This document shows, piece by piece, positions 23,105-33,510 of a stretch of 64,000 nucleotides of DNA (position 1 is its first letter; each line of letters starts with the position of its first letter). The DNA comes from Heloderma charlesbogerti (taxonomy: Eukaryota > Chordata > Lepidosauria > Squamata > Helodermatidae). Both the position numbers and the translations under genes were made by a program. The stretch is taken from assembly GCA_026122225.1 (NCBI GenBank), contig JANEZZ010001959.1, forward strand, positions 1,125,501 to 1,189,500. Direction: 5' to 3'. A model generated the notes under the pieces. It worked only from the letters and a program-made list of their open reading frames with translations, did no database searches and was not told where the DNA came from.

Positions 23105-23512
23105 CACAGAGTGGGCTTCTTCACATGGAGCTTTTATGCTGCTATTCAGATTGGTTACTCACGGAAGATTGTGGGTCCTTTAGATGACGTTGTTACCTTC
23201 CGGGGCATCTCCTGCACTAAATGACCTTTATTCCATTTTGTAAAAGAAAGGAGATAATGAATTATCAAATTACTGTGCTTGAGTTCTACTTGAGTTCCCT
23301 CTGTGGAAAAAGCAAAGCAGCAGTAAGAGGAGCTAGACCACAGCACCATCTAGCAGCTATATAATGAAACATATGGAAGACTCAGATAAGGGGGAAAAGG
23401 AGGGGGAGGAAGCACGTGTAAAGGGATTCCATCATGATCCTGCATTTAAAACAGAAGCAGAAAGCCCCGTTTTAAATGCAGGATTTTAGGCTGGTGTAGA
23501 GATGCTCATGAA
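23105..23512. mobile_element. Palindromic DNA element, family P copy 2 (inverted to copy 1)
   Basis: It carries the hairpin ATCCTGCATTTAAAAC ... GTTTTAAATGCAGGAT at 23438-23485 near its right end, with the CACGTGTAAAGGGATT, AAGACTCAGATAAG and TTGAGTTCCCTCTG blocks to the left. These are the complement of copy 1 (17888-18135). Its left part (TACTCACGGAAGATTGTGGG) also resembles 38030-38110. Confidence 0.6.
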
Positions 23513-24036
23513 CCACAGAAGGCAGCTGAGCATCGCTGTGCCAGTTGTCAAACAGTGGGGTCTCAATGTTCTGCAACCGTACTGTCCATCTCCCATGGTA
23601 ATGAGAAGCAGAATATGCAAATATATAAAAATGTATTTATTCAGGTGGTACACTCTGGCTTGGTTTTGCACAAAATTTGGAATACGCTGGCCCAGAATTT
23701 AGTTTATTTTCGTGAGGTACTAAAAAGAATCTTTGAGGTGCTCTGTCACTATTTGCACCACTTGCGAATGTTGTCGACCTGGATACACCATGCAAGAGAA
23801 GAAATCTAATGTCCAGTCTCAGCAATATCCACCTTACATTCATATTTCAAACAGGTTTAAGAAAAGGCAATTTAAATCTTATGTTTTAAAAAATGCCCAT
23901 TCATTATTTGATACAGGGTAAATACACAGTGCTGATCTGTCTATCTTAAAGCCGCTCAGTGTTGCCTTTAAAAAACAGGAATATGGCAGTGTTTTAAATA
24001 TTAGGTTTACAAAATATTTGATAAAGGATTTATTAT

Positions 24037-24490
24037 AAGAACATAAGAAGAGCTGTGCTGGATCAGACCAAGGTCCATCTAGGCCAGCATTCTGTTCACA
24101 CAGTGGCCAACCAGCTGCCCACAGAAAACCCACAAGCAGGACATGAGCGCAACAGCATCCTCCTGCCCATGTTCCCCAGCAACTGGTGTACATAGTCATA
24201 CTGCACCTGATACTGCAGGTAGCATATATATCCATCAGGAGTAGTAGCCATTTATAGCCATCTCCTCCAAGAATCTAACCCGCTTTTAATGCTTTCCAAA
24301 TTGGTGGCTATCATCATGTCTTGTGGTAGCGAATTCCATAGTTTAACTATGTGCTGTGTGAAGAAGTACTTATTTTTATCTCTCCTGAATCTCCCACCAA
24401 TCAGCTTCATGGGATGACCCCCATGAAGTATAAAGAGAGAGGGGGAAAAATGTCTCTCCCTCTCCACATTCTCCACACCATGCATAATTA
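24037..24490 (-). mobile_element. CR1-type LINE 3' part, second subgroup
   Basis: On the minus strand 24252-24527 reads RFRRDKNKYFFTQHIVKLWN then LPQDMM, the C-terminal end of a CR1-like ORF2. The 3' untranslated part ends with CTTCTTATGTTCT at 24037. It differs from the ATTCTATG CR1 copies A-D. Fragments of the same group lie at 26185-26320 (minus) and 61205-61385 (plus). Confidence 0.75.
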
Positions 24491-24493
24491 TAT

Positions 24494-24819
24494 CAGGGGC
24501 AGGCAACACGTAGCTTGTGGGCCACATACAGCCCTCCTACACACCCCACCCCCAGTGCAGCCACCACCACTGAGCCACTGAAATTTGTGGCAGCAAAAAC
24601 ATCAGCAGTTTACCACAAAATGTCAGCTTCAAACCACTAAGGGAAGCTTAAAATGTCCAAGTTTCGCTTGAAACTTCTGTAGCTTTTTTAGTGGCAAACC
24701 AGGGGTTTTTTTCTGGTGCCCCACAAAGTGCACATTGCCCTACAGAGAGCGGGCTGTGGGAGCAGCAGAGGTCCACGGGGCAAAAATGGCCTCAGGACCC
24801 CTGAAGTTGCCCAGCCCTG
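24494..24819. mobile_element. hAT-type non-autonomous element, second copy type
   Basis: The left end CAGGGGCAGGCAAC and right end GTTGCCCAGCCCTG are inverted repeats. The flanks AATTATAT (24486-24493) and TATTATAT (24820-24827) agree at 7 of 8 bases. The left flank is the CR1 end; the right flank is SINE-like, so the duplication could partly be chance. Confidence 0.75.
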
Positions 24820-24825
24820 TATTAT

Positions 24826-24935
24826 ATGAAGCTGCTTTATATCTAGTCAGACCATCTAGAACATCTCTTCAGAAAACAGAAACTGCTTTCTACCAAGTTG
24901 GACCAATCTAGCTCAGTATTGTCATGCACACCCTA
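24826..24935 (-). mobile_element. SINE/CR1-tail fragment
   Basis: Reads, on the minus strand, GACAATACTGAGCTAGAT and later ATAAAGCAGCTTCATAT, the tail sequence of the tRNA-Ala SINE class seen at 15286. The middle is expanded or diverged. Confidence 0.5.
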
Positions 24936-25235
24936 TCTACTGGTGGTGTGAAGTTCCAGGAACACACAGACATCACTTACCCAAGTTTGCTTCCCTTTGG
25001 AAGGAGGACACCAGAATATTATTGGCATGGCATTCTGTAATATTTGTGTTTACTGACAATTATACAGGTCAAGCATAGCTGGAGTCGAGATACACAGCTT
25101 AAACTCTCCAGCCCTGCAACTTGAAATCCTTTAACTGGAGATGCTAGGTACTGATTTTAGTACCTTAAGCATGTGAAGCATATACTGTTCCATTTTGCTA
25201 AGGACCTTCCAGCATGCTATGGTTTTCTTCTTTCC

Positions 25236-25236
25236 G

Positions 25237-25294
<58 letters not shown>
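25236..25294. repeat. Compound (GT)n(GA)n microsatellite
   Basis: GT run joined directly to a GA run. Confidence 0.95.
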
Positions 25295-25295
<1 letters not shown>

Positions 25296-25544
25296 TTACC
25301 CAAGATATTAGTATTTGTGTGTGCATCCATTCACTTCAAAAGAAATAGCTCTGATTTTTAAGTCAAGAGTTACACTGCATGGAGCTGGCATTTCGTGTTG
25401 GCTGACTTACAAAATTTTGACGTCAGCTCAGGAGAGCAATGCTTTTCTCAGCTCCCGCTGGCTGCCTTAAAGGCAAAATGGTAAACAAGAATTTTAAAAA
25501 TGATATTACTGACAAAGGAGGTGCTTGGTAGTCATTCTCATAAA

Positions 25545-25583
<39 letters not shown>
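25545..25583. repeat. Compound (CT)n(CA)n microsatellite
   Basis: CT run joined directly to a CA run, the reverse-complement type of the tract at 25236. Confidence 0.95.
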
Positions 25584-25585
<2 letters not shown>

Positions 25586-25704
25586 AATTATAAGGACACT
25601 CTGGTACAAAGGCACATTTCATGAAAAATGCAAGAATATGGTCATGACAATTGTCGCTGTTGGCAGATTATAACTTCAAATCCGTGGATGGCCTGAATAG
25701 TTTT

Positions 25705-26045
25705 GATGTATAAAGCTCTACACAGTTGGGACCTTGGGACCTGATGGAACACCTCCTCCCAAATGTACCGACCTGTTTTCATCCTTATAAGAGAGAGGGC
25801 TTTTTTTTGCTAGTGACCCCCAACTTTGGAATGCTTTCCTTAGTGAAACTAGTCTGACACCCACATTGTTGTATTTTCAGTGCCAGGCTAAGACTTTTCT
25901 GTTCTCTCCATCATTATAAGTATTTTAGTATTTACTATCTAAGTCCCTGTAGTGTAGCTTTAACTCTTGTACCTAATGGTGTTTTTTGGTTTTTGTATCT
26001 GTATTATATTTTAGGCAGTGTCAGTATGTGTCTGTTGGTGTTATG
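25705..26045 (+). mobile_element. L2-type LINE 3' fragment
   Basis: ATAAAGCTCTACACAGTTGGGACCTTG-like text and ACCTGATGGAACACCTCCTC correspond to the L2 C-terminal KAL...G...YL block. CCAACTTTGGAATGCTTTCC follows (the RLWNAFP-like block). Frames are broken. Confidence 0.65.
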
Positions 26046-26184
26046 ATGTGTTTGGTTTTATGATTTATTGTGAGTTTGCTCTTTGTTAGTATTGCTCTTT
26101 TAGTATTGCATTTTAACTGAAATTGAACTGTACAAGTTCCAAGAGAAATATGTATATCTTATGAGGTGTTCAGCAAATATAATA

Positions 26185-26320
26185 AATAAGAACAGAAGAA
26201 GAGCCTTGCAGGATGAGAACAAAGGCCTATCTAGTACATGCTGCTCCCACTGTGGCCAACCAGATGTCTGTGGGGAATCCAAAAACAGGACATGCATACA
26301 TACATGGAAGGGAAAGGGTT
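26185..26320 (-). mobile_element. CR1-type 3' fragment, second subgroup
   Basis: AAGAACAGAAGAAGAGCC, then CACTGTGGCCAACCAGATG and AACAGGACATGCATAC match the order of blocks at 24037-24150. Short and decayed. Confidence 0.65.
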
Positions 26321-27415
26321 TGAAAAGTAAGCCCCTCACTTGTACAATTGTGCTCACTTTTCACCCATCTGCTAACCCTTCACTGTCCATTCTCTGCTAG
26401 TCAGTTCCCCAAGTACAACAAAAACTCTACCTTTGCAAAGTATTTATATGTGGAGCTGAGGGGGTAACCAGCAGCAGAAGACAGTCCAGTTCACTACCTC
26501 ATGGGCTGATCAGAAAAGACTCCAGGAAAACTTGTTGAAATTATCCTTCTGAAGATGCGCAGAAGGGTCACGTCCTGCAGGGATTGAAGGATGTGTAATT
26601 TTCTTTGGGCAGAGAAAGCTGGAAATCCTTTGAGGCCTACAGGAAATTGTGTTTCTGAGGATGCTCAGAAGGGTCTTTTCAACCAGTTCTGGAGTCAGCT
26701 GGCCAGATTGCTTGCCAATGTGGTAGTGAGCAGAGCTCCCTCCTGGTCACCTCCCATCTTTGCCAAGGTAGATTTTTGATCAGCTTGTGAAGGGGGGAGG
26801 TTATGACATCTGGGTTTCCTTGTGAATACTTGCAAGCCTCCTTGGCTTTTGTTTTTGTTAGTATTTGCAAAGAATTCTTACGAAACCTATATAATTTCTG
26901 AGGTGAGCACTTGAGGTGGTGAACATCTATAGGAAACAAATATTAAATCAGCATAATTTCCTCTAATACTCACAACCACAAATCAGGTAGGACGTTCTTC
27001 CCACCACTCTGCAAGCTGTGCAGACTTTTTTGTCTGCTGGAATAGAATGTGAACTGGTTTAGAATGATTGAAAAACAAGTCCAGTTTCCAGGTTGTATGA
27101 GTTTGTCTGAAGGAGTTCTTTGTCCTACAGATCAAAAGAATGTGTAACTGAATAAAAGGAAAAACAGGAGCAAAATGTTTCCTGCTCTGATACATATCTA
27201 AACCACTCTTTGATATTTCCAGACTGCAGAGATGGCTTTGAAAAATCTTATGGGATTTTGTCATATATTTCCAAGTCACAAATACCATACAATCTGCTTC
27301 ATTTCAGATATTTTTAGGTCTTGGCTGAATTGTATATCAAGAGAAATATATAAACCCAAAGCACTTGGATATAGGCTGACTGGCACCCTGAGCATTATAT
27401 AGGCATAGTGACATT
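26321..27415. other. Gene-free stretch
   Basis: A 23-base segment (AGAAGGGTC end) appears at 26547-26569 and again at 26653-26675 with two differences. No gene or named repeat recognised. Confidence 0.5.
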
Positions 27416-27417
27416 TT

Positions 27418-27640
27418 CATTTATTTATTTGTTACATTTATTTCCTGCCTTTCCATCCAAGGAGCCCAATGTGGCGTATATATTCCTCCTCTCCATTTTA
27501 TCCTTAAAACAGTCCCATGAGGTAGGTTAGGCTGAGAGTCACTAACTGGCCCAAAGTCACCCAGAGTTCATGGCCAGGTGAGGACTTGAACTGAAGTTAA
27601 GCCAGTCCACCACTCTAGCCACTACACCACACTGGCTCTC
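27418..27640 (-). mobile_element. tRNA-derived SINE (Sauria/Squam type), minus strand
   Basis: On the minus strand the head reads GAGAGCCAGTGTGGTGTAGT and the body CATGGCCATGAACTCTGGGTGACTTTGGGCC-like sequence (shown here only in short pieces: GGGTGACTTTGGGCC). The B-box area is changed. It is older than the copies at 1424 and 14131. Confidence 0.78.
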
Positions 27641-27947
27641 ATACCACATTGACTGTCTGGTGTGACATGGCTCAGCCTCCTCAAAATGTCACCTTGAATG
27701 AGTTGAGCAGATCAACTCCACTGTGTTGTGTTTTGATGGCTTTGAGATGACTGAAAGTATGTTGCAAGCCTGGGAATTGGACAAGAGAGGGTTAATTGTC
27801 CAGTTTTGGCTGGACACATCCATGTTGTAAGTAAACTACAGGCAATATATTGCCATGATAATTAAATAGTTAGCCATTTACTTCTTAATACCACATCATT
27901 TGGGGGAATGTTCGGAATCAGAAAACCCTTCAGAGAAGGGGGTCAAA

Positions 27948-27977
27948 CCTCCCTCCCTCCCTCCCTCCCTCCCTCCC
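27948..27977. repeat. (CCCT)n microsatellite
   Basis: CCCT run. Confidence 0.95.
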
Positions 27978-28454
27978 AGCAAAGGATGAAGTAATCCAGG
28001 TGTCTCTGTGTGAAAAGGACCCAACCATTGCCTCAGACACTGAGAGCTTATGACTTGGATTCTGTAAGCAGCAGGTGGGCAACCTTGCTGAATTCCCCCC
28101 ACTGCCATGTTTTGCGTAATTGCCATGGAGGAGGAAGGGACAGTAGGCACGTCAAGGCCAGGAGAGAGTCCCACCCTTGAGCAGTGTAACTAAGGTAGAT
28201 CTGTACCTCCAGGCTGAAGGACTTAGCCATCCCTGATCGGGATAATTATCCAAAAACCAGTTGAGCTGGACTTGCTTCCCATTCTAGTTAACACCCCCAC
28301 CCCTAGCACTCACAACATGAGTTTGTGGAGATTAAATTATTATCACCCCTCTGCCACATCAGAGACAAAATTTGTGAATTATGTACCATCTTGGCTTAAC
28401 TTAACAGGTTTAATGCTGACATAAGAGATGTACCAGAGAAGATGAGTGTATGTA

Positions 28455-28508
28455 ATCTGCCCAGATAATATTTGTTATTGGGCAGATTAAAAATTAAAAA
28501 AATAAATG
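28455..28508 (+). mobile_element. Ultra-short L2-like 3' end
   Basis: TAATCTGCCCAGATAATA and TTATTGGGCAGATTA form a stem, followed by an A-rich tail with AAAT. The layout matches the 3' hairpin of L2 elements, with almost no upstream sequence. Confidence 0.5.
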
Positions 28509-29289
28509 GGGCATTGTAGCAATATTCAAGGCAAGAACAGTATGCATTTTATCTCTACCCTCTCTGAATATTAGAACAGAATGAGCAAGAGTAAAAGATG
28601 GGTTATGAAGGACAATGATCCTCTTTATACTCATTCATCTCCAATAATTAGCCATTTAGTAGTATTACATTTACCTGATTTTGAGCCAAATGTTTCTAAA
28701 GTTTGATGGAGTACAAAGGTTCATCATTAGCATCATTACCTGTATAATTCTATGGCAAGGATAAAATAGGAACTATCCTGAAAGTGTTATTATACAGAGA
28801 AAATATAGCATCTAGACAACCAGTCTTGGAGCATAATAGTGCTGAAATTCAGTAGTGGTATTGGTGGTGATCAGAAAATGTGAGCCATTACAAGTTGAGC
28901 CCAGACATTCCCTGTAGTTTGGGCCTGGCTTGTAACTGGCTCATCCAGTACCAACCCTCCCCGTCTTTTCCAAAATTCGGTAGCAGAGAGGGTGTCTGTC
29001 AAGGTTAGAGGCATAATCTTCAGGCCTGGATGTCCATTAATGCAGAGGAACATGCAAAATGTGATTTAATAGAGTGCCTCCTGGCTCAAACTGTGATCAG
29101 GGGTATGCATTGCCTTACAGTTAAGGCATTTGCCTCTGCTACCAGCTTTACCTCCCCTTTACAAGGGTAGGTTTTTAGAAAGGGGGCTGGCAGGAACATA
29201 AATCTAGAGAGAACTTTTGAAAAAGCCCAGCTGTTCTCTTTGAAAGCTTAGAGAGGCTAACTGGATTAGCATGGGGGTATTTTGCTTAA

Positions 29290-32200
29290 CCCCCTTCATG
29301 GATCACTGCCTTGTTGTGGCGAAGGGGCTTGCGTAACTCAGTGAAGCCATAAGCTATGCCATGCAGGGCCACCCAAGACGGACAGGTCATGGCAGAGAGT
29401 TCCGACAAAATGTGGTCCACCGGAGAAGGAAATGGCAACCCACTCCAGTATTCTTGCCAAGAAAACCCCATGGAACGTATCACAAGGCTAAAAGATATGA
29501 CGCTGGAAGATGAGCCCCTCAGGTCGGAAGGTGTCCAATATACTACTGGGGAAGAGCAGAGGGTATTTCCAAGTAGCGCCAGAAAGAGTGAAGCGGCTCG
29601 GCCAAACCCGAAAGGACACTCAGCTGTGGATGTGTCTGGTGGTGAAAAGAAAATCCAATGCTGTAAAGAACAATATTGTTTAGGAACCTGGAATGTCAGA
29701 TCAATGAATCAAGGTAAGCTGGAGGTGGTCAAACATGAGATGGCAAGATTGAACATCGACATCTTGGGAATCAGCAAACTAAAATGGACAGGCATGGGCG
29801 AATTTAATTCAGGTGACCATCATATCTACTACTGTGGGCAAGAATCCCTTAGAAGAAATGGAGTAGCACTCATAGTCAACAAAAGGGTGGGAAAAGCAGT
29901 ACTGGGGTACAATCTTAAAAATGATAGAATGATTTCAGTACGAATCCAAGGCAAACCATTCAACATCACAGTAATTCAAGTCTATGCCCCAACCACTGAG
30001 GCCGAAGAAGCTGAGGTTGATCGGTTCTATGAAGACCTACAACACCTTCTAGAACTAACACCAACAAAAGATGTCCTCTTCATCATAGGGGATTGGAATG
30101 CTAAAGTAGGAAGTCATGAAATCACCGGGATAACAGGCAGGCATGGCCTTGGTGTACAAAATGAAGCAGGACAAAAGCTAATAGAGTTTTGCCAAGAGAA
30201 CATGCTGATCATAGCAAACACTCTTTTCCAACAGCACAAGAGGCGACTCTACACATGGACGTCACCAGATGGTCAATATCGAAATCAGATTGATTATGTC
30301 CTTTGCAGCCAAAGATGGAGAAGCTCCATACAGTCAGTCAAAACAAGACCTGGAGCTGACTGTGGCTCAGATCATGAGCTGCTTCTTGCAAAATTTTGGC
30401 TTAAATTGAAGAACGTCGGGAAAACCACTAAACCGTTCAGGTATGACCTAAATCATATCCCTGATGAATATACAGTGGAGGTGAGGAATAGATTTCAGGG
30501 ATTAGACCTGATAGACAGAGTGCCTGAGGAACTATGGACGGAGGTCCGTAACATTGTTCAGGAGGCAGCAACTCAATCCATCCCAAAGAAAAAGAAATGC
30601 AAGAAAGCCAAGTGGCTGTCTGATGAGGCTTTACAAGTAGCTGAGGAAAGAAGGGAAGCGAAAAGCAAGGGAGAAAGGGGAAGATATACCCAACTGAATG
30701 CAGAGTTCCAGAGAATAGCAAGGAGAGACAAGAAGGCCTTCTTAAATGAACAATGCAAAGAAATCGAGGAAAACAACAGAATGGGAAAGACTAGAGATCT
30801 CTTCAAGAAAATTGGAGATCTCAAGGGAACGTTTTGTGCAAAGACGGGCATGATAAAGGACAAAGAAGGCAGGGACCTAACAGAAGCAGATGAGATTAAG
30901 AAGAGGTGGCAAGAATACACAGAAGAACTATACAGGAAAGATCTGAATGTCCCTGATAGCCATGATAGTGCGGTCACTGAACTTGAGCCGGACATCCTCG
31001 AGAGTGAAGTCAAGTGGGCCTTAGGAAGCATTAGTAACAACAAAGCTAGCAGAGATGACAGTATTCCAGCCGAGCTATTTAAAATCCTAAAAGATGATGC
31101 TGTTAAAGTGCTGCACTCAATATGCCAACAAATCTGGAACACTCAACAGTGGCCACAAGACTGGAAAAGGTCAGTTTACATTCCAATTCCAAAGAAGGGC
31201 AACGCCAAAGAGTGTTCAAACTACCGCACCATTGCGCTCATTTCACATGCCAGCAAGGTGATGCTCAAAATCCTACAAGCTAGGCTTCAGCAGTATGCGA
31301 ACCGAGAACTACCGGAAGTACAAGCTGGGTTTCGAAGAGGCAGAGGAACTAGAGATCAAATCGCCAACATTCGCTGCATCATGGAGAAAGCAAGAGAATT
31401 CCAGAAAAACGTCTATTTCTGCTTCATTGACTACGCTAAAGCCTTTGATTGTGTGGATCACAACAAACTGTGGCAAATTCTTAAAGTGATGGGAGTACCA
31501 GACCACCTTACCTGTCTCCTGAGAAACCTGTATGAGGGTCAAGAAGCAACAGTAAGAACCAGACATGGAACAACCGATTGGTTCAAAATTGGGAAAGGAG
31601 TACGACAAGGCTGCATATTGTCACCCTGCTTATTTAACTTATATGCAGAGTACATCATGAGAAATGCCGGGTTGGATGAATCAGAGGTCGGAATTAAGAT
31701 TGCCGGGAGAATTATCAACAACCTCCGATATGCAGACGATACCACCCTAATGGCAGAAAGCGAAGAGGATCTCAAGAGCCTCTTGTTGAGGGTGAAAGAG
31801 GAGAGTGCAAAAGCTGGTTTGAAACTCAACATTAAAAAAACGAAGATCATGGCATCTGGCCCCATCACTTCCTGGCATATAGAAGGGGAAGAAATGGAAG
31901 CAGTGACAGATTTTACTTTCTTGGGCTCCAAGATCACCGCAGACGGTGACTGTAGCCATGAAATTAAAAGACGCTTGCTGCTTGGGAGGAAAGCTATGGT
32001 CAACCTAGACAGCATAGTAAGAAGCAGAGACATCACCTTGCCGACAAAGGTCCATCTAATCAAAGCTATGGTTTTCCCAGTAGTAATGTATGGCTGTGAG
32101 AGCTGGACTATAAGGAAGGCTGAGCGCCGAAGAATTGATGCTTTCGAACTGTGGTGCTGGAGAAGACTCTTACGAGTCCCCTGGACTGCAAGGAGGTCAA

Positions 32201-32516
32201 ATCAGTCCATCCTAAAGGAACTCAACCCTGAGTGCTCATTGGAAGGACAGATAATGAAGCTGAAGCTCCAATATTTTGGCCACCTAATGCGAAGAGAAAA
32301 CTCCCTGGAAAAGACCCTGATGCTGGGAAAGACTGAAGGCAAAAGGAGAAGGGGACGGCAGAGGATGAGATGGCTAGGTAGCATCACGGATGCAATGAAT
32401 ATGAACTTGAGCACGCTCCGGGAGAGAGTGCAGGACAGGAAGGCCTGGCGTGCTATGGTCCATGGGGTCACGAAGAGTCGGACACGACTGAACGACTGAA
32501 CAACAACAACAACAAC
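29290..32516 (+). mobile_element. BovB LINE copy 3, full length, intact
   Basis: The 5' end CCCCCTTCATGGATCACTGC is also the 5' end of copy 5 (47139), so both appear full length. A 66-base leader is followed by one uninterrupted ORF and then ACGACTGAACAACAACAAC. No clear target duplication was seen next to CCCCC or after the tail. L2 C-terminal sequence follows directly (32518). Copies 4 and 6 share its diagnostic residues where they overlap, so it may be close to the source of recent insertions here. Confidence 0.95.
29356..32499 (+). CDS. BovB ORF2: APE-type endonuclease / reverse transcriptase, 1047 codons, no stop
   Basis: The protein should nick target DNA and copy BovB RNA there (target-primed reverse transcription). 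The ATG lies 66 bases from the element's 5' end; the equivalent ATG exists in copy 5 (47205). Residues 1-108 form a leader without clear domain. The endonuclease spans about 109-345: LGTWNVRS (N113), GDWN (D246, N248) and SDHE (D339, H340). At residue 141 the motif reads GISKLKW; in CR1 copy B the matching motif is GITETWW, so the usual catalytic Glu appears to be Lys. The reverse transcriptase follows with DYAKAFDCVDHN, GKGVRQGCILSPCLFNLY and YADD (D794, D795). The C-terminus carries WCWRRLLRVPWTARR and YFGHLMRR. Length fits a complete BovB ORF2. RT function looks possible; nicking function is in doubt. Confidence 0.95.
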   Translation: MPCRATQDGQVMAESSDKMWSTGEGNGNPLQYSCQENPMERITRLKDMTLEDEPLRSEGVQYTTGEEQRVFPSSARKSEAARPNPKGHSAVDVSGGEKKIQCCKEQYCLGTWNVRSMNQGKLEVVKHEMARLNIDILGISKLKWTGMGEFNSGDHHIYYCGQESLRRNGVALIVNKRVGKAVLGYNLKNDRMISVRIQGKPFNITVIQVYAPTTEAEEAEVDRFYEDLQHLLELTPTKDVLFIIGDWNAKVGSHEITGITGRHGLGVQNEAGQKLIEFCQENMLIIANTLFQQHKRRLYTWTSPDGQYRNQIDYVLCSQRWRSSIQSVKTRPGADCGSDHELLLAKFWLKLKNVGKTTKPFRYDLNHIPDEYTVEVRNRFQGLDLIDRVPEELWTEVRNIVQEAATQSIPKKKKCKKAKWLSDEALQVAEERREAKSKGERGRYTQLNAEFQRIARRDKKAFLNEQCKEIEENNRMGKTRDLFKKIGDLKGTFCAKTGMIKDKEGRDLTEADEIKKRWQEYTEELYRKDLNVPDSHDSAVTELEPDILESEVKWALGSISNNKASRDDSIPAELFKILKDDAVKVLHSICQQIWNTQQWPQDWKRSVYIPIPKKGNAKECSNYRTIALISHASKVMLKILQARLQQYANRELPEVQAGFRRGRGTRDQIANIRCIMEKAREFQKNVYFCFIDYAKAFDCVDHNKLWQILKVMGVPDHLTCLLRNLYEGQEATVRTRHGTTDWFKIGKGVRQGCILSPCLFNLYAEYIMRNAGLDESEVGIKIAGRIINNLRYADDTTLMAESEEDLKSLLLRVKEESAKAGLKLNIKKTKIMASGPITSWHIEGEEMEAVTDFTFLGSKITADGDCSHEIKRRLLLGRKAMVNLDSIVRSRDITLPTKVHLIKAMVFPVVMYGCESWTIRKAERRRIDAFELWCWRRLLRVPWTARRSNQSILKELNPECSLEGQIMKLKLQYFGHLMRRENSLEKTLMLGKTEGKRRRGRQRMRWLGSITDAMNMNLSTLRERVQDRKAWRAMVHGVTKSRTRLND

Positions 32517-32517
32517 G

Positions 32518-32808
32518 GGGAAAGGGCCTTCTCAGTGGTGGCATGCCAGGCATGGAGAGATTCACTTGGCACCTACCCTGATGTCATTTTGGTGCCAGGT
32601 GAAGACCATTTTATTTTCCCAGGTCTTTTAATCTGTTCTAATCGGTTTTATCTCTGTCACTTGTTTCTACACTGCATTTATATGCTTTATTGTTGTTGAC
32701 CTGTTTTCGTGTATGTATTTTAAATGTGTTTTTATTCTTGTACTCTTGTTGAGGACTTGGTTATGGGGCAGAATATAAATTCCTAAAATGAACAAATGAA
32801 TAAATAAT
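32518..32808 (+). mobile_element. L2-type LINE 3' fragment
   Basis: GGGCCTTCTCAGTGGTGGCA (the ERAFSVVA block) is followed by DSLGTYPDVILVPGEDHF-like coding text and then an AT-rich 3' part ending GGGGCAGAATATAAATTCC and AATAAATAA. It directly abuts the BovB copy 3 tail. Confidence 0.75.
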
Positions 32809-32937
32809 TATCCTATTCACACATAAAGCAGTGGTCAAAGTGGGATGTCTATTGTACATGACAAGGAGTGCGTGGGGCGGGGAGTGAAATTTGACCCCCT
32901 CATTTTATCTCATTTTGCTTCTTTCCTTTAAGCTGGG

Positions 32938-33062
32938 GGTGGACAACTTGTGGCCTTCCAGATGTTTTGGCCCACAACTGTCATCACCACCCACCATTGC
33001 CTGTGCTGGCTAGAGCTGATGGGAGTTGTAGGCCAAAACATCTGGAGGCCACACCTGCTGTA
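32938..33062. mobile_element. Palindromic hAT MITE, diverged
   Basis: GGCCTTCCAGATGTTTTGGC and GCCAAAACATCTGGAGGCC form the outer stem; the GCTGATGGGAGTTGTAGG block is shared with the element at 15868. No clean target duplication seen. Confidence 0.6.
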
Positions 33063-33510
33063 AGCATGTTTCTTCTAGTCTGGCTCACAGTTCCAGTGTT
33101 GATGCCAGGCTGGGAGCTTAAGGCAGCAGAGTGCAGTAAGGTAATGCGGTGGAGGAAGCATGTTTTACTCCCCTCTGCAACATGCTCCTTTTAACGTAAA
33201 GAATAGATATGTAAAGAAGGTAGACATCCAGGGGCTTACCTTGCTTACTTGTGAGTAGACATGCAGAGGTTTGCTATTTGGGATGCTATTTGAAAGTGCT
33301 ATTGAGTGATTCAGTCCAGCTTACTTCTGACTAGACATACTGAAACCTTGTCTGAGTAGGTTTAAATTGGTTATAATACATTTTAGGCCACCTACTCTGC
33401 CTTTGGACATGCCTGCAGATGGAACGCACCCCCCTGAAACCTCTCTCATTTAAATTTGTACCATGGGCTGAAAAAGATTCCCCACCCCTATCCTACCTAG
33501 TGTTAAGCAA
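33063..33510. other. Gene-free stretch
   Basis: Near 33230-33340 an ACTTGTGAGTAGACATGC / ACTTCTGACTAGACATAC pair resembles the short repeat seen at 38385-38490. No coding motif. Confidence 0.4.

Larger units (their letters stand above)
24936..25700. other. Gene-free stretch with dinucleotide repeats
   Basis: Holds a (GT)n(GA)n run (25236-25294) and a (CT)n(CA)n run (25545-25583). Nothing else recognised. Confidence 0.55.
27641..29289. other. Gene-free stretch before BovB copy 3
   Basis: Contains a CCCT run (27948-27977) and a short L2-like hairpin tail at 28455-28508. No coding motif found. Confidence 0.5.

Noticed and set aside
31539..32063. Long open frames on the strand opposite BovB copies (also 353-775, 30573-31142, 33959-34483, 48421-48990)
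   Set aside because: They mirror the BovB coding frame and occur at the same place in every copy; they are shadows, not genes.
29280..32530. BovB copy 3 inserted inside an L2 element
   Set aside because: L2 text follows the tail but none was found on the left side, so a simple insertion into L2 is not shown.
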